Assembly: GCA_910584375.1 (NCBI GenBank)
Contig: CAJUAH010000019.1
Span: forward strand, 1 to 64,000
Direction: 5' to 3'
Source: an uncultured Acetatifactor sp.
Lineage (GTDB): Bacteria > Bacillota > Clostridia > Lachnospirales > Lachnospiraceae
Length of the DNA stretch: 64,000 nucleotides
Notes under the pieces: model-generated
Told to the model about the DNA's origin: nothing
The model's database searches: none
The model's input: only the letters and a program-made list of their open reading frames with translations
Position numbers and translations under genes: made by a program
Part shown: piece by piece, positions 34,915-42,757 of the stretch
Layout of the letters: the number at the start of each line of letters is the position of its first letter
Numbering within the stretch: position 1 is the stretch's first letter

Positions 34915-35604
34915 ATGACCGCTCATGACTTAATGATAAAGACAGATCATTATCTGATAAAAGGCGGAAAATTAAGCAAGGAGCAGCGGGCCGAAACAGT
35001 CAGTTTCCTGTTGGCAGCCCGAGATATACCCGCCGTTCGCTTTACGGATGTTCCCATTTCGGATAAAAGAAGAATGTATCCCCTGTTTTATATTCCACCG
35101 CAAAACGCCGGTAAAAAGCTTAAGACCATACTGGGCCAGACACCCAAAACACAGATTCTGTCCGCCAATATGTATGAGCTGGAGATCCTGCGTATATTGC
35201 ATCTCCTTGCTCCGGATAACAGGGAAGTAACGGATATGATAAAGGATACCCATAAGCGTCTGAAGGCCACCTGTTTCGGATATATGGACGACGGAGTGGG
35301 AGAGTGTTTTGACGCGTCGCTGGTGGTACTGCGTTTTATCACGGCGACGGCACAGGATGAAACGGAATGGATCCGGAGCAGGATAGACAACTATAACCGT
35401 CATTGCAAAGACAGAGAACGTCCATGGTATCCTCTGTGGTATTATTGGCTTTGTCTTTCCGAACTTCCCAGGGAAACAGCCGATTCCGAGATATTACGAC
35501 ACAGGGATGAAATGCGGAGACAGTACACTGTAAAAAGAGCCCCCCATCCCATTTGCCCTTATATATTGCAAAATATACTTGTAAAATACCCCCAATATTT
35601 CTGA
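34915..35604 (+). CDS. Conserved protein of unknown function
   Basis: This 229-residue soluble protein has no motif I recognise. It is rich in charged residues, with Trp/Tyr clusters (WYPLWYYWLCLSELP) and an alpha-helical look. The start follows AAGGAG by six bases. It lies 41 bp after the yneA-like gene in the same direction without a terminator between, so it may be co-expressed from the SOS promoter. That link is inference. Confidence 0.65.
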   Translation: MTAHDLMIKTDHYLIKGGKLSKEQRAETVSFLLAARDIPAVRFTDVPISDKRRMYPLFYIPPQNAGKKLKTILGQTPKTQILSANMYELEILRILHLLAPDNREVTDMIKDTHKRLKATCFGYMDDGVGECFDASLVVLRFITATAQDETEWIRSRIDNYNRHCKDRERPWYPLWYYWLCLSELPRETADSEILRHRDEMRRQYTVKRAPHPICPYILQNILVKYPQYF

Positions 35605-35617
35605 CAGCTATCCCTGA

Positions 35618-35645
35618 AGATCTATTCTCGCAGATCTATTCCCGC
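35618..35645. repeat. Tandem 14-bp repeat at the recombinase stop codon
   Basis: AGATCTATTCTCGC (35618-35631) is followed directly by AGATCTATTCCCGC (35632-35645); 13 of 14 bases match. The second copy contains the stop codon of the minus-strand recombinase gene. Confidence 0.7.
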
Positions 35646-36703
35646 AGTCTTACGGCATTAGCAGCTCTGCGACGGCGTTCATCCTCCTGAGCCGCATAGT
35701 GCTTTCTGGTTGTATTTACGTCACTGTGTCCCAGCACATCGGCTACCAGATAGATATCCCCGGTTTCCTGATACAGAGCGGTGCCATAGGTGCTGCGCAG
35801 CTTATGAGGCGTGATTTTCTTGAGGGTTGTGACGCGGGAGGCGTATTTCTTCACCAGATTTTCCACGGAACGCACAGCCATACGCCTGTTTTGCAGGGAG
35901 AGGAACAGCGCGTTTTCATGCCCTTGGGCAGGGATCATATGCTCCCGCTGTTCCAGATAGTCCAGCAGGGCGGTACCTACCTCTTCTCCAAAATAGATGA
36001 TGGCCTCCTTGCCTCCCTTTCGCAGAATGCGGATTCCATAGACGTCAAAATCCACATCCTGTATATCCAGCCCCACGCATTCGGAAACGCGGATGCCGGT
36101 TCCCAATAGAAGAGTGATCAGAGCCACATCCCGCAGTTTGGTCTTTTTGTGATATTCCTGCTCCTTTTTGGTCAACTTTGTGCCGTCCTCAACCTGATCC
36201 AGCAGGATCGCTATCTCATTAGGCTCCAAACGAATGATCTCTTTTTCATGCTGCTTGGGAAGAGGAACCAGGGCCGCCGGGTTTTTCTCTATCTTTTCAT
36301 TTTCAAAAAAGTAGTTGTAAAAACTTCTCAGTGAGGCGAGTTTACGGCTTTTTCCCCGCTCTTCATTGATGATATTTTTCCCGTCTTTCTGATACAGGGA
36401 TACATATTCCAGATATTCCTCAATATCCTGCCGATTTAACATGTCCAGATATTCCAGGGGGATTTCGGAAATATTCAGTTTGGCGCAGGCGCTGTTTTTC
36501 TCGTGCAGAAACTCAAAGAACATGCGCAGATCATACGCGTAAGCCAGCCGGGTCCGGGCGGAAGTATACTGCTCGATCCCCCTGAAAAACTCTTTGCAAA
36601 AAGGGGGTAACTCTTCCAGAACAGCCCGCATTTTCAGGATATTCTGCATCTTTTGTTCCTCGTGATAACTGGGGGTTGAACGGTCAGTTGCCAATGTTTT
36701 CAC
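35636..36703 (-). CDS. Tyrosine-type site-specific recombinase
   Basis: This 355-residue integrase-family recombinase has an N-terminal SAM-like core-binding domain (about 33-135) and the catalytic set R205 (GTGIRVSE), K229, H300-x-x-R303 (HKLR), H326 (LGHSD) and nucleophile Y336. It is complete and should be active. It overlaps the ttcA-type gene by 20 bp and is chromosomal in context, with no phage genes around, so a XerC/D-like or phase-variation role is possible. It is longer than standard XerC/XerD (about 300). The insert around 172-190 is charged. Confidence 0.9.
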   Translation of the reverse strand: MKTLATDRSTPSYHEEQKMQNILKMRAVLEELPPFCKEFFRGIEQYTSARTRLAYAYDLRMFFEFLHEKNSACAKLNISEIPLEYLDMLNRQDIEEYLEYVSLYQKDGKNIINEERGKSRKLASLRSFYNYFFENEKIEKNPAALVPLPKQHEKEIIRLEPNEIAILLDQVEDGTKLTKKEQEYHKKTKLRDVALITLLLGTGIRVSECVGLDIQDVDFDVYGIRILRKGGKEAIIYFGEEVGTALLDYLEQREHMIPAQGHENALFLSLQNRRMAVRSVENLVKKYASRVTTLKKITPHKLRSTYGTALYQETGDIYLVADVLGHSDVNTTRKHYAAQEDERRRRAANAVRLRE

Positions 36704-37412
36704 TCCATCCTTTCAAGTTGCCTTTTTGTATGGCTGTAAACATACGTTCCTTTACGCCGGGATTTTCCCGGTTCAGCTGCCGGAGCAGATTTTTTACATA
36801 TTCCCGTCTTGTATTGCCGTCGGCCGGGCATGGACTTTTGACTACCGGAACATCATACTTATGTACAAACCCCACCACGTCCGCCTCGTTCATATACATC
36901 AGCGGCCGTATAACGGTCAATTCCATGCGGTCTAAGTAGGTCACGGGAGCAAAGGTATGAAAACGTCCCTCATAGAGCAGGGAGAGCAGCATGGTTTCCA
37001 CCACGTCATCTTTGTGATGGGCGTAAGCCACCTTGTTACAGCCTGCGGCCTTTATGGCGTTGTTCAAAGCTCCCTTACGCATTTTAGCGCACAGAGCGCA
37101 GGGATTGTCCTCCTGACGCTTTTCAAATACCACCTGGGCTATATCGGTCTGTACAACCGTATATTCAACCTTAAGACTCTCACACAGTTCCCGTATTCTG
37201 TCCAGATTCAAATTCTCAAAGCCCAGATCCACTGTTACCGCACGGATGGAAAAGGTTTTGGGATAGAACCGCATAAGGCCGTGGAGAGCATAGAGCAGCG
37301 TCAGGGAATCTTTTCCTCCGGATATTCCCACGGCGATTCTGTCGCCTTCCCCGATCATATGATAATCGTCTATGGCCCGACGGACATAGCTCATTACCTG
37401 CTGTAATTTCAT
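36684..37412 (-). CDS. TtcA family tRNA 2-thiolation ATPase
   Basis: This 242-residue PP-loop enzyme has the motif SGGKDS (31-36). A CxxC (NPCALCAK) in the middle and a later cysteine (SPCPADGNTRRE) could bind the Fe-S cluster used by TtcA to make 2-thiocytidine at tRNA position 32. It is a TtcA-family member; the exact tRNA target is inferred. It is the first gene of a two-gene minus-strand unit with its own promoter. Confidence 0.88.
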   Translation of the reverse strand: MKLQQVMSYVRRAIDDYHMIGEGDRIAVGISGGKDSLTLLYALHGLMRFYPKTFSIRAVTVDLGFENLNLDRIRELCESLKVEYTVVQTDIAQVVFEKRQEDNPCALCAKMRKGALNNAIKAAGCNKVAYAHHKDDVVETMLLSLLYEGRFHTFAPVTYLDRMELTVIRPLMYMNEADVVGFVHKYDVPVVKSPCPADGNTRREYVKNLLRQLNRENPGVKERMFTAIQKGNLKGWSENIGN

Positions 37413-37440
37413 AGATTGTTTCTCCTTCTCATATAAAGCT

Positions 37441-37469
37441 ATTTTACCTTTTTTTTATGTTGGAAACAA
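37441..37469 (-). promoter_or_regulatory. Promoter of the ttcA-type/recombinase unit
   Basis: On the minus strand TTGTTT (37469-37464) and TAAAAT (37446-37441) have a 17-bp spacer. Confidence 0.6.
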
Positions 37470-37501
37470 TGGTTTTCTTACTTTTTTCGGTTAAATTCCT
37501 C

Positions 37502-37530
37502 TTGTTATATATCTTAAATAAGTGTATTAT
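37502..37530 (+). promoter_or_regulatory. Promoter of the AI-2E transporter gene
   Basis: TTGTTA at 37502-37507 and TATTAT at 37525-37530 have a 17-bp spacer. It is divergent from the ttcA promoter. Confidence 0.6.
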
Positions 37531-37579
37531 AAGTGGGGGGGAAAAATAAGGTTATCATATATGAAGGAATGAGGTTAAA

Positions 37580-39091
37580 ATGAAGATCAAGTGGAAAAAT
37601 CAGTACGTTAAATGGGGATTGACCGCGCTGTTGGTGATCGTGGGGAGCATTATGTTTTATTATCTGCTTTTCCATTCGTCCAATATCAAATTGGCCTTTA
37701 ATACCATAGTGGGGATTATGATGCCGGTGGTATTTGGTTTTATACTGGCGTATCTGCTGACTCCTGTTTTGAACAGTATCGAGCAGAAGATACTGTATCC
37801 TCTCAGAAAAATCCTGAAACTGAAGGAAGGTCCCAAGACGGCGCAAAGAACCCGTATGCTGGGAGTGCTGACTACGGCTCTGTTATTCTATCTGGTCATC
37901 CATCTTCTGGTGAGTATGCTGGTATCTCAGATCGTGCCCAGCATCCAGAACATCGTTTCTAATTTTGATACTTATATGACAAACTTTACCAATTGGATGA
38001 ATCAGCTGCTGGCCGACAATCCGGATATCAAGGACTATGCCATCGGCCTGATCAATCGCTATTCGGAGGAACTGGAGCGCTTTCTGAATGAGACTGTTCT
38101 GACCAAGTCCAGCGAGCTGATCAAGACCGTGTCCCTGAGCGTGCTTGGGATCTTTAAGACGCTTTGGAATTTTGTCATCGGATTTATCATATCCATATAT
38201 ATTCTGGGAAGCAAAGAGAAATTCGCGGTTCAGGCCAAAAAATTGGTATATGCTCTTTTTCATACCGACACCGCCAATGTGATTATCAACAACTTCAGAT
38301 TTGCGCACAATACCTTTATCGGTTTTATCAGCGGCAAGATCCTGGATTCGCTGATCATCGGGATGCTGTGTCTGATCGGAACCACGCTGCTGCAAACGCC
38401 TTATGCGGCGCTGATCAGCGTCATCATCGGAGTGACCAACATTATCCCCTTTTTCGGCCCCTTTTTAGGCGCTGTTCCCAGCGCGGTGCTGATCCTGGTA
38501 GTAGATCCCATGCATCCGCTCAACTGTGTATATTTTGTGATTTTTATCCTGGTCCTTCAGCAGGTGGACGGTAATCTGATCGGCCCCAAGATTCTGGGAG
38601 ATTCCACTGGTCTGTCCGGTTTCTGGGTGATATTTGCCATTACTTTGTTCGGCGGTCTCTTCAATGTACTGGGCATGATCGTGGGAGTCCCGATCTTTGC
38701 GATCATCTATGCGGCAGTGAGATCATATGTCAACTCGGCTCTGGTAAAAAATAAGATGCCGATAAAGAGCAGTGTCTATGAAAATATAGAATGTGTGGAC
38801 GAGGCGGGGATCCACAGTATAGACAATCTGGAACGCTGTAGGCTTATCAAGACAAAAAATCTTGAAAAGAAAGAGCGCAAAAAGAACGATATTGAGGAAC
38901 ATGACGAATACAGCAAAGAACCGCTGATTTCCGGTATGCGTTTTATCAGCAATGGAGCGGAATGGAAGAGAAGAGTGCCCGTGCGCTGGGACGATGCCGA
39001 TGCGATCGCGCGGGATGATTTGGCGGAGAATATACGCGACACGGCGGCGAAAAAGGATACAAATATAGCATATGAGGCGGGAGAGGAGTAG
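37580..39091 (+). CDS. AI-2E family transporter
   Basis: This 503-residue multi-pass protein of the AI-2E/PerM exporter family has about eight membrane helices and the conserved C-terminal block VDGNLIGPKILGDSTGLSGFW followed by GGLFNVLGMIVGVPIFAI. Members export autoinducer-2, Na+ or other solutes; the substrate here is unknown. A charged cytoplasmic tail of about 110 residues after the last helix is longer than usual. It overlaps the frame before dtd. Confidence 0.93.
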   Translation: MKIKWKNQYVKWGLTALLVIVGSIMFYYLLFHSSNIKLAFNTIVGIMMPVVFGFILAYLLTPVLNSIEQKILYPLRKILKLKEGPKTAQRTRMLGVLTTALLFYLVIHLLVSMLVSQIVPSIQNIVSNFDTYMTNFTNWMNQLLADNPDIKDYAIGLINRYSEELERFLNETVLTKSSELIKTVSLSVLGIFKTLWNFVIGFIISIYILGSKEKFAVQAKKLVYALFHTDTANVIINNFRFAHNTFIGFISGKILDSLIIGMLCLIGTTLLQTPYAALISVIIGVTNIIPFFGPFLGAVPSAVLILVVDPMHPLNCVYFVIFILVLQQVDGNLIGPKILGDSTGLSGFWVIFAITLFGGLFNVLGMIVGVPIFAIIYAAVRSYVNSALVKNKMPIKSSVYENIECVDEAGIHSIDNLERCRLIKTKNLEKKERKKNDIEEHDEYSKEPLISGMRFISNGAEWKRRVPVRWDDADAIARDDLAENIRDTAAKKDTNIAYEAGEE

Positions 39092-39101
39092 CAAAAGAGT
39101 T

Positions 39102-39566
39102 ATGCGATTTGTTATACAGAGAGTGACACAGGCCAGCGTAACGATAGATCAGCATCTAGTAGGTAGCATAGAAAAAGGTTTTCTGGTCTTGATCGGCGTA
39201 AACCATGAGGACACACAGGCCATAGCCGATAAGATGCTTAAAAAGCTATTGGGACTGAGGATATTTGAGGACCAAAACGGCAAAACCAATCTGTCCCTGC
39301 ATGATGTGGACGGCAGTCTGCTCCTAGTATCGCAGTTTACTCTCTATGCCGATTGTCGCAAGGGAAACCGCCCCTCCTTTATCAATGCGGGCGCTCCGGA
39401 TATGGCTGAAAATCTGTATCAATATATCATAGAGCAATGCCGCCGCCAGTTCCCTGACGCACCGGAAAAAGTTCAGCACGGCAGTTTCGGGGCCGACATG
39501 AAAGTATCTCTGCTAAACGACGGTCCCTTTACCATCATATTGGACTCTGACAACCTTGGCATATAA
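39102..39566 (+). CDS. dtd: D-aminoacyl-tRNA deacylase
   Basis: This 154-residue homodimeric enzyme removes mischarged D-amino acids, and glycine from tRNA-Ala. The motifs SQFTLYADCRKGNRPSF and NDGPFTIILD are clear; the latter carries the Gly-cisPro pair that enforces chirality. The start MRFVIQRV at 39102 is the family start. It lies 10 bp after the transporter stop. Confidence 0.95.
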   Translation: MRFVIQRVTQASVTIDQHLVGSIEKGFLVLIGVNHEDTQAIADKMLKKLLGLRIFEDQNGKTNLSLHDVDGSLLLVSQFTLYADCRKGNRPSFINAGAPDMAENLYQYIIEQCRRQFPDAPEKVQHGSFGADMKVSLLNDGPFTIILDSDNLGI

Positions 39567-39569
39567 AGC

Positions 39570-39607
39570 GCGACACTTCGTGAAATTGACATTTCACGAA
39601 GTGTCGC
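39570..39607. repeat. Perfect 17-bp inverted repeat with 4-nt loop
   Basis: The arm 39570-39586 pairs without mismatch with 39591-39607 around a TGAC loop. It lies 3 bp after dtd and 10 bp before the end of convergent hicB. There is no T-tract on either strand, so it is not a standard intrinsic terminator, although it could act as a shared 3' barrier. Confidence 0.85.
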
Positions 39608-39617
39608 ACACATAATA

Positions 39618-40043
39618 TTATCGAGTCTGTACTTTAGCGAGTAATGCCTCTTGTAATACCTGTGAAAAGTTGATGTTCATTTCTGAAGCAGCAGTGTTAA
39701 GCCATGCCGGAATGGTTAGCGTCTTTTTTACAGATTTGAAATGTTCTTTCGCATAAACCTCAACATCTACGGAAACTAAATTTACAAAGGATTCTTCTGA
39801 ATTTTCTACAATTTCCAGTTCTTTTGAAATCAATGGCAGATCAATGGCATTGATTGGCGAAGGATCAGGAAAAGGGATGCCATCTTGTTTGAGCCAGTGA
39901 AGTCGTCCGGCCAGACAATCTATTGCCATAGCCATAGCCTCGTCTATTGTTTCACCACAGGTGGCCAAATTCTCCAAATCGGGAAAAATTACGGAATAGC
40001 CATTTTCTTCTTTGAAGAAACAAGCTGGGTAGATGGATAACAT
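39618..40043 (-). CDS. hicB: HicB-type antitoxin
   Basis: This 141-residue antitoxin has the HicB partial RNase H fold (YPACFFKEENGYSVIFPDLEN and CGETIDEAMAMAIDCLAGRL). A C-terminal DNA-binding segment (TIPAWLNTAASEMNINFSQVLQEAL) looks like a ribbon-helix-helix. It neutralises HicA and represses the operon. An AGGAGGTG ribosome site lies upstream. It is second in the hicAB order. Confidence 0.92.
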   Translation of the reverse strand: MLSIYPACFFKEENGYSVIFPDLENLATCGETIDEAMAMAIDCLAGRLHWLKQDGIPFPDPSPINAIDLPLISKELEIVENSEESFVNLVSVDVEVYAKEHFKSVKKTLTIPAWLNTAASEMNINFSQVLQEALLAKVQTR

Positions 40044-40080
40044 ATTAAGTACACCTCCTGTCTAAAATGGGACATGATGA

Positions 40081-40269
40081 TCATTTTATTCCTGCCTGTT
40101 TTTTAATACTGTTTTCTGTACCTTTTGTAAGATCTTTATTGTGGAATGGGATTGTAACCTTGCCGATTTTTGTGGGGTGTACATAATTTTTATGTGAGCC
40201 CTCCTGGTTCTTAAATGTCCAGCCATCCGCAAGGATTAGCTTTTCCAATTCCCTTGGTTTCATTGGCAT
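40081..40269 (-). CDS. hicA: HicA-type mRNA interferase toxin
   Basis: This 62-residue double-stranded-RNA-binding-fold toxin cleaves mRNA. Catalytic His26 lies in EGSHKNYVHP, preceded by LILADGWTFKNQ; all key features are intact. It is 37 bp upstream of hicB in the canonical order. An AAGGAG site lies upstream. Confidence 0.93.
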   Translation of the reverse strand: MPMKPRELEKLILADGWTFKNQEGSHKNYVHPTKIGKVTIPFHNKDLTKGTENSIKKQAGIK

Positions 40270-40296
40270 ATAAAAGTTTTCTCCTTAATTTTTTTT

Positions 40297-40325
40297 AGGA
40301 TAGCATGAAAAACGCCGGAAATCAA
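40297..40325 (-). promoter_or_regulatory. hicAB promoter
   Basis: On the minus strand TTGATT (40325-40320) and TATCCT (40302-40297) are 17 bp apart, about 25 bp before the ribosome site of hicA. Confidence 0.55.
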
Positions 40326-40416
40326 AATAACAGACATTTGACGGCAACTATTCGTTAAACTTGTCTTTTGCGCATAGTTAGATGTGGAAGTCTTACTTCT
40401 CTTTTTCAGAACTCTT

Positions 40417-40656
40417 TTACATATCCTGTCGCAGATTTTTCAGTTTTTCAAACAATTCCAGATCATCCGCAGTGATCTGGATATTGGTCTGCAGTTCCTG
40501 GCCGTCCGCAGTGATCACTTTGCACTCCATAATGGTGCCTTCCTGTATACCGGCCCTTGTAAAAGCTTTTGCAAACTGGAGGAATTTTGGATGATTGTCC
40601 TTAAACTTATCAAAATCCCCTTTGAGTCCCAATAATGCCATCGGGTTTATGCTCAT
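40417..40656 (-). CDS. Small conserved protein of unknown function
   Basis: This 79-residue protein (MSINPMALLGLKGDFDKF...) is mostly helical with a central beta-like stretch (TIMECKVITADGQELQTN). GAGGTG lies 6 bases before the ATG. It starts 34 bp after thrH, so the two share a transcript. No family recognised. Confidence 0.7.
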   Translation of the reverse strand: MSINPMALLGLKGDFDKFKDNHPKFLQFAKAFTRAGIQEGTIMECKVITADGQELQTNIQITADDLELFEKLKNLRQDM

Positions 40657-40690
40657 ATATTTATCACCTCGTAACTTACAATGAAAGTCT

Positions 40691-41296
40691 TCAGTCCGCC
40701 ATGGCCTGTTTGATCGCAGCCATCAGTTCCTCATAGGTTTCGTATGCAGGCAGATGGGGATTGTCCGCTTTGATCCTGTCCGTGCTTTTAAACAAAAATC
40801 CTGCCTTGCTCGCCTTTATCATTCCCAGGTCATTATAACTGTCGCCGCTGGCTATCGTCTCATATCCGATAGACTGTAACGCTTTAACCGTAGCCAGCTT
40901 GGACTCGGCAATCCGCATCTTAAAGCCGGTAATCTCTCCGCTTTCCGCCACTTCCAGAGAATTGCAGAATATGGTGGGCCATCCCAGCTTTTGCATGAGC
41001 GGACTGGCAAACTGTGTGAAGGTGTCGCTGATAATGATCACCTGGGTTATGGAACGCAGCTCGTCCAAAAATTCTTTTGCGCCGGGGATGGGATCGATCT
41101 TTGCGATGGTCTCCTGGATTTCTTTCAGTCCCAGCTTATGCTCTTTCAGGATGGCCAGCCGCCATCTCATCAGTTTTTCATAGTCCGGTTCGTCCCGGGT
41201 AGTTCTTTTCAGTTCGGGTATTCCGCTGGCCTGGGCAAAAGCAATCCATATTTCCGGCACCAGCACTCCCTCCAGATCTAAACAGGTAATATACAT
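40691..41296 (-). CDS. thrH: ThrH-type phosphoserine phosphatase / homoserine phosphotransferase
   Basis: This 201-residue HAD-family enzyme has the nucleophile motif DLEGVL (D7, E9), the phosphate Ser/Thr loop IISDTFTQFASPLMQKLGWP and the metal motif GDSYNDLGM. The DLEG form and the length are diagnostic for ThrH, which hydrolyses phosphoserine and can transfer phosphate to homoserine. It has an upstream promoter and an 18-bp palindrome in its leader. Confidence 0.9.
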   Translation of the reverse strand: MYITCLDLEGVLVPEIWIAFAQASGIPELKRTTRDEPDYEKLMRWRLAILKEHKLGLKEIQETIAKIDPIPGAKEFLDELRSITQVIIISDTFTQFASPLMQKLGWPTIFCNSLEVAESGEITGFKMRIAESKLATVKALQSIGYETIASGDSYNDLGMIKASKAGFLFKSTDRIKADNPHLPAYETYEELMAAIKQAMAD

Positions 41297-41323
41297 TTAT
41301 TCTTCCTCCATGATCTTTTCATT

Positions 41324-41341
41324 CTTGGCAGCGCTGCCAAG
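41324..41341. promoter_or_regulatory. 18-bp perfect palindrome in the thrH leader
   Basis: CTTGGCAGCGCTGCCAAG reads the same on both strands. It lies between the predicted thrH promoter (41363-41391) and the start codon at 41296, so it could be an operator or an RNA hairpin in the 5' leader. Confidence 0.55.
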
Positions 41342-41362
41342 GCCGCGCGACACATTTATACA

Positions 41363-41391
41363 ATTATACATCAGTATCGAAGGTTCCACAA
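41363..41391 (-). promoter_or_regulatory. thrH promoter
   Basis: On the minus strand TTGTGG (41391-41386) and TATAAT (41368-41363) have a 17-bp spacer. Confidence 0.6.
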
Positions 41392-41406
41392 TAGAGAAAA
41401 TGCACA

Positions 41407-41448
41407 ACGGAGGGATGCGATCGGCAAAGGCCAGCCACATCCCTCCGT
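41407..41448 (-). terminator. Hairpin terminator after the lipoprotein gene
   Basis: ACGGAGGGATG and CATCCCTCCGT (41407-41417, 41438-41448) form a perfect 11-bp stem. On the minus strand TGTGCATTTTCTC follows, a weak U-run. Confidence 0.6.
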
Positions 41449-41472
41449 AATATTGCTTTTTCTTCTCTGTTT

Positions 41473-42000
41473 TTACTTGTTAAAATATGTGAAGAATAAA
41501 TCCCCTTCGGAGTCGTTATCGAAAAGCTCCAGGAAGGACACAGAGAATTCTTTGGCATCGGCAGGTACTTCAAAGATGATGTGATAGGTACATTTGTCAC
41601 CCTTTGCCAGAGTATACTCATCAGGCATCACTGTGCTGGAACCGTCCATCACTACTCCGTAGTCATAGTCGTCCGGACCGTTGCCCAGATCATGCCACTG
41701 AATCTGGAAATCACTGTTGAACATGGGAAGAGCTTCGCCAAAAGTATTCTTGATACTGACCACTACATCCAGCAACTGGTATCCGTCTCCGGGAACGTAG
41801 CCCTCATATTCAGAGGGATATGCCACGGAATCAACACTGTACTCAAAGAACACCGTTCTGAAGGTGGTGCCGATCTCTCCCTCCGCATGGCCGTCCTCCG
41901 CCGTCACCACAGAACTTACCGGAGTTCCGCAAGCGGTGAGCATCATACAAACCATCATCAGAGCCGCAATGCATGCCACTAATTTTTTACTGATCTTCAT
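41473..42000 (-). CDS. Putative lipoprotein, DUF4352-like
   Basis: This 175-residue secreted lipoprotein has a hydrophobic signal with lipobox LTAC (Cys24). The mature part is a beta-rich domain (GYQLLDVVVSIKNTFGEAL) that resembles DUF4352-type immunoglobulin-like lipoproteins. Function unknown. It has its own promoter and terminator, so it is monocistronic. Confidence 0.75.
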   Translation of the reverse strand: MKISKKLVACIAALMMVCMMLTACGTPVSSVVTAEDGHAEGEIGTTFRTVFFEYSVDSVAYPSEYEGYVPGDGYQLLDVVVSIKNTFGEALPMFNSDFQIQWHDLGNGPDDYDYGVVMDGSSTVMPDEYTLAKGDKCTYHIIFEVPADAKEFSVSFLELFDNDSEGDLFFTYFNK

Positions 42001-42064
42001 AATAATCCTTACCTCTCCTCTTTTTATATATTTTGCAATCGCCAGAATACCAGCAATTAAAAGA

Positions 42065-42093
42065 ATTATAGTACTAATTTTGATTTTTGTCTA
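42065..42093 (-). promoter_or_regulatory. Promoter of the lipoprotein gene
   Basis: On the minus strand TAGACA (42093-42088) and TATAAT (42070-42065) have a 17-bp spacer in an AT-rich region. Confidence 0.6.
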
Positions 42094-42139
42094 TATCTTT
42101 CATAAAATATTTTAGGAAAATTTTGGTATGATATTTATA

Positions 42140-42757
42140 TTACTTATTCTTTTTTCTGCTGATATTTATACCCAGGATAATGAATCCGCCGATCAGATTC
42201 ATCAGAATGAGGAACCCTCCCACCATCAGCTCCGACAGCCATAAAATAATCAACCCAAGGCCCGGCCCTCTTCCCATGGACTGCGTATGTCCCCTGTAAG
42301 CGGAAAAATCGTATACCTTTACCTGGGACAACCCGGGATCCTGGCCCTGCCAGTATTGGTAATGGTTGCCGTGTCTGCCAAGCGGACTGTCTACGGGCTC
42401 ATACCCATGGGACAGGTCCATCACCTGGTATTGTCCACTCCAATAAGCCACTGGATAGTAACTTCCCAGCATATAAGGAATCTGCCCCTGCTGCTCCTGC
42501 GTCACGCAGAAAGCAATGATCTCTGAACGGTCGTCGATCTCATATAATTCATAGTATTTTCCGTCCTCTTTCGCCTGCAGCGTCGCCACAGCCATCAGTT
42601 CGCCGCTCTCGGATGTCTCTTTGTCCGCCGCGGATACGGTATTGCAGGATTTCCATACCATCCGGTACGTCAAAGCCATGATCAGGGCCGTCAAAACGAT
42701 GAGGATGGGCAGAATCACTTTCAGGCACACGTTGAATATCGGTTTACTATTTTTCAT
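42140..42757 (-). CDS. Bitopic membrane protein, paralogue of the 43350-44018 gene
   Basis: This 205-residue protein has an N-terminal membrane helix (about 13-33), an external domain and a second helix pair near the C-terminus (about 170-198). It shares with its neighbour at 43350-44018 the landmarks SCNTVS, SEIIAF, YYPVAYW, MDLS and LSQVKVYDFSAY-GH. Family not recognised. The start overlaps the NUDIX gene stop by 11 bp. Confidence 0.7.
   Translation of the reverse strand: MKNSKPIFNVCLKVILPILIVLTALIMALTYRMVWKSCNTVSAADKETSESGELMAVATLQAKEDGKYYELYEIDDRSEIIAFCVTQEQQGQIPYMLGSYYPVAYWSGQYQVMDLSHGYEPVDSPLGRHGNHYQYWQGQDPGLSQVKVYDFSAYRGHTQSMGRGPGLGLIILWLSELMVGGFLILMNLIGGFIILGINISRKKNK

Noticed and set aside
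37500..37535. dif-like site near the tyrosine recombinase
   Set aside because: Only loose AT similarity; neither XerC nor XerD half-site is recognisable. The bases form an ordinary promoter.
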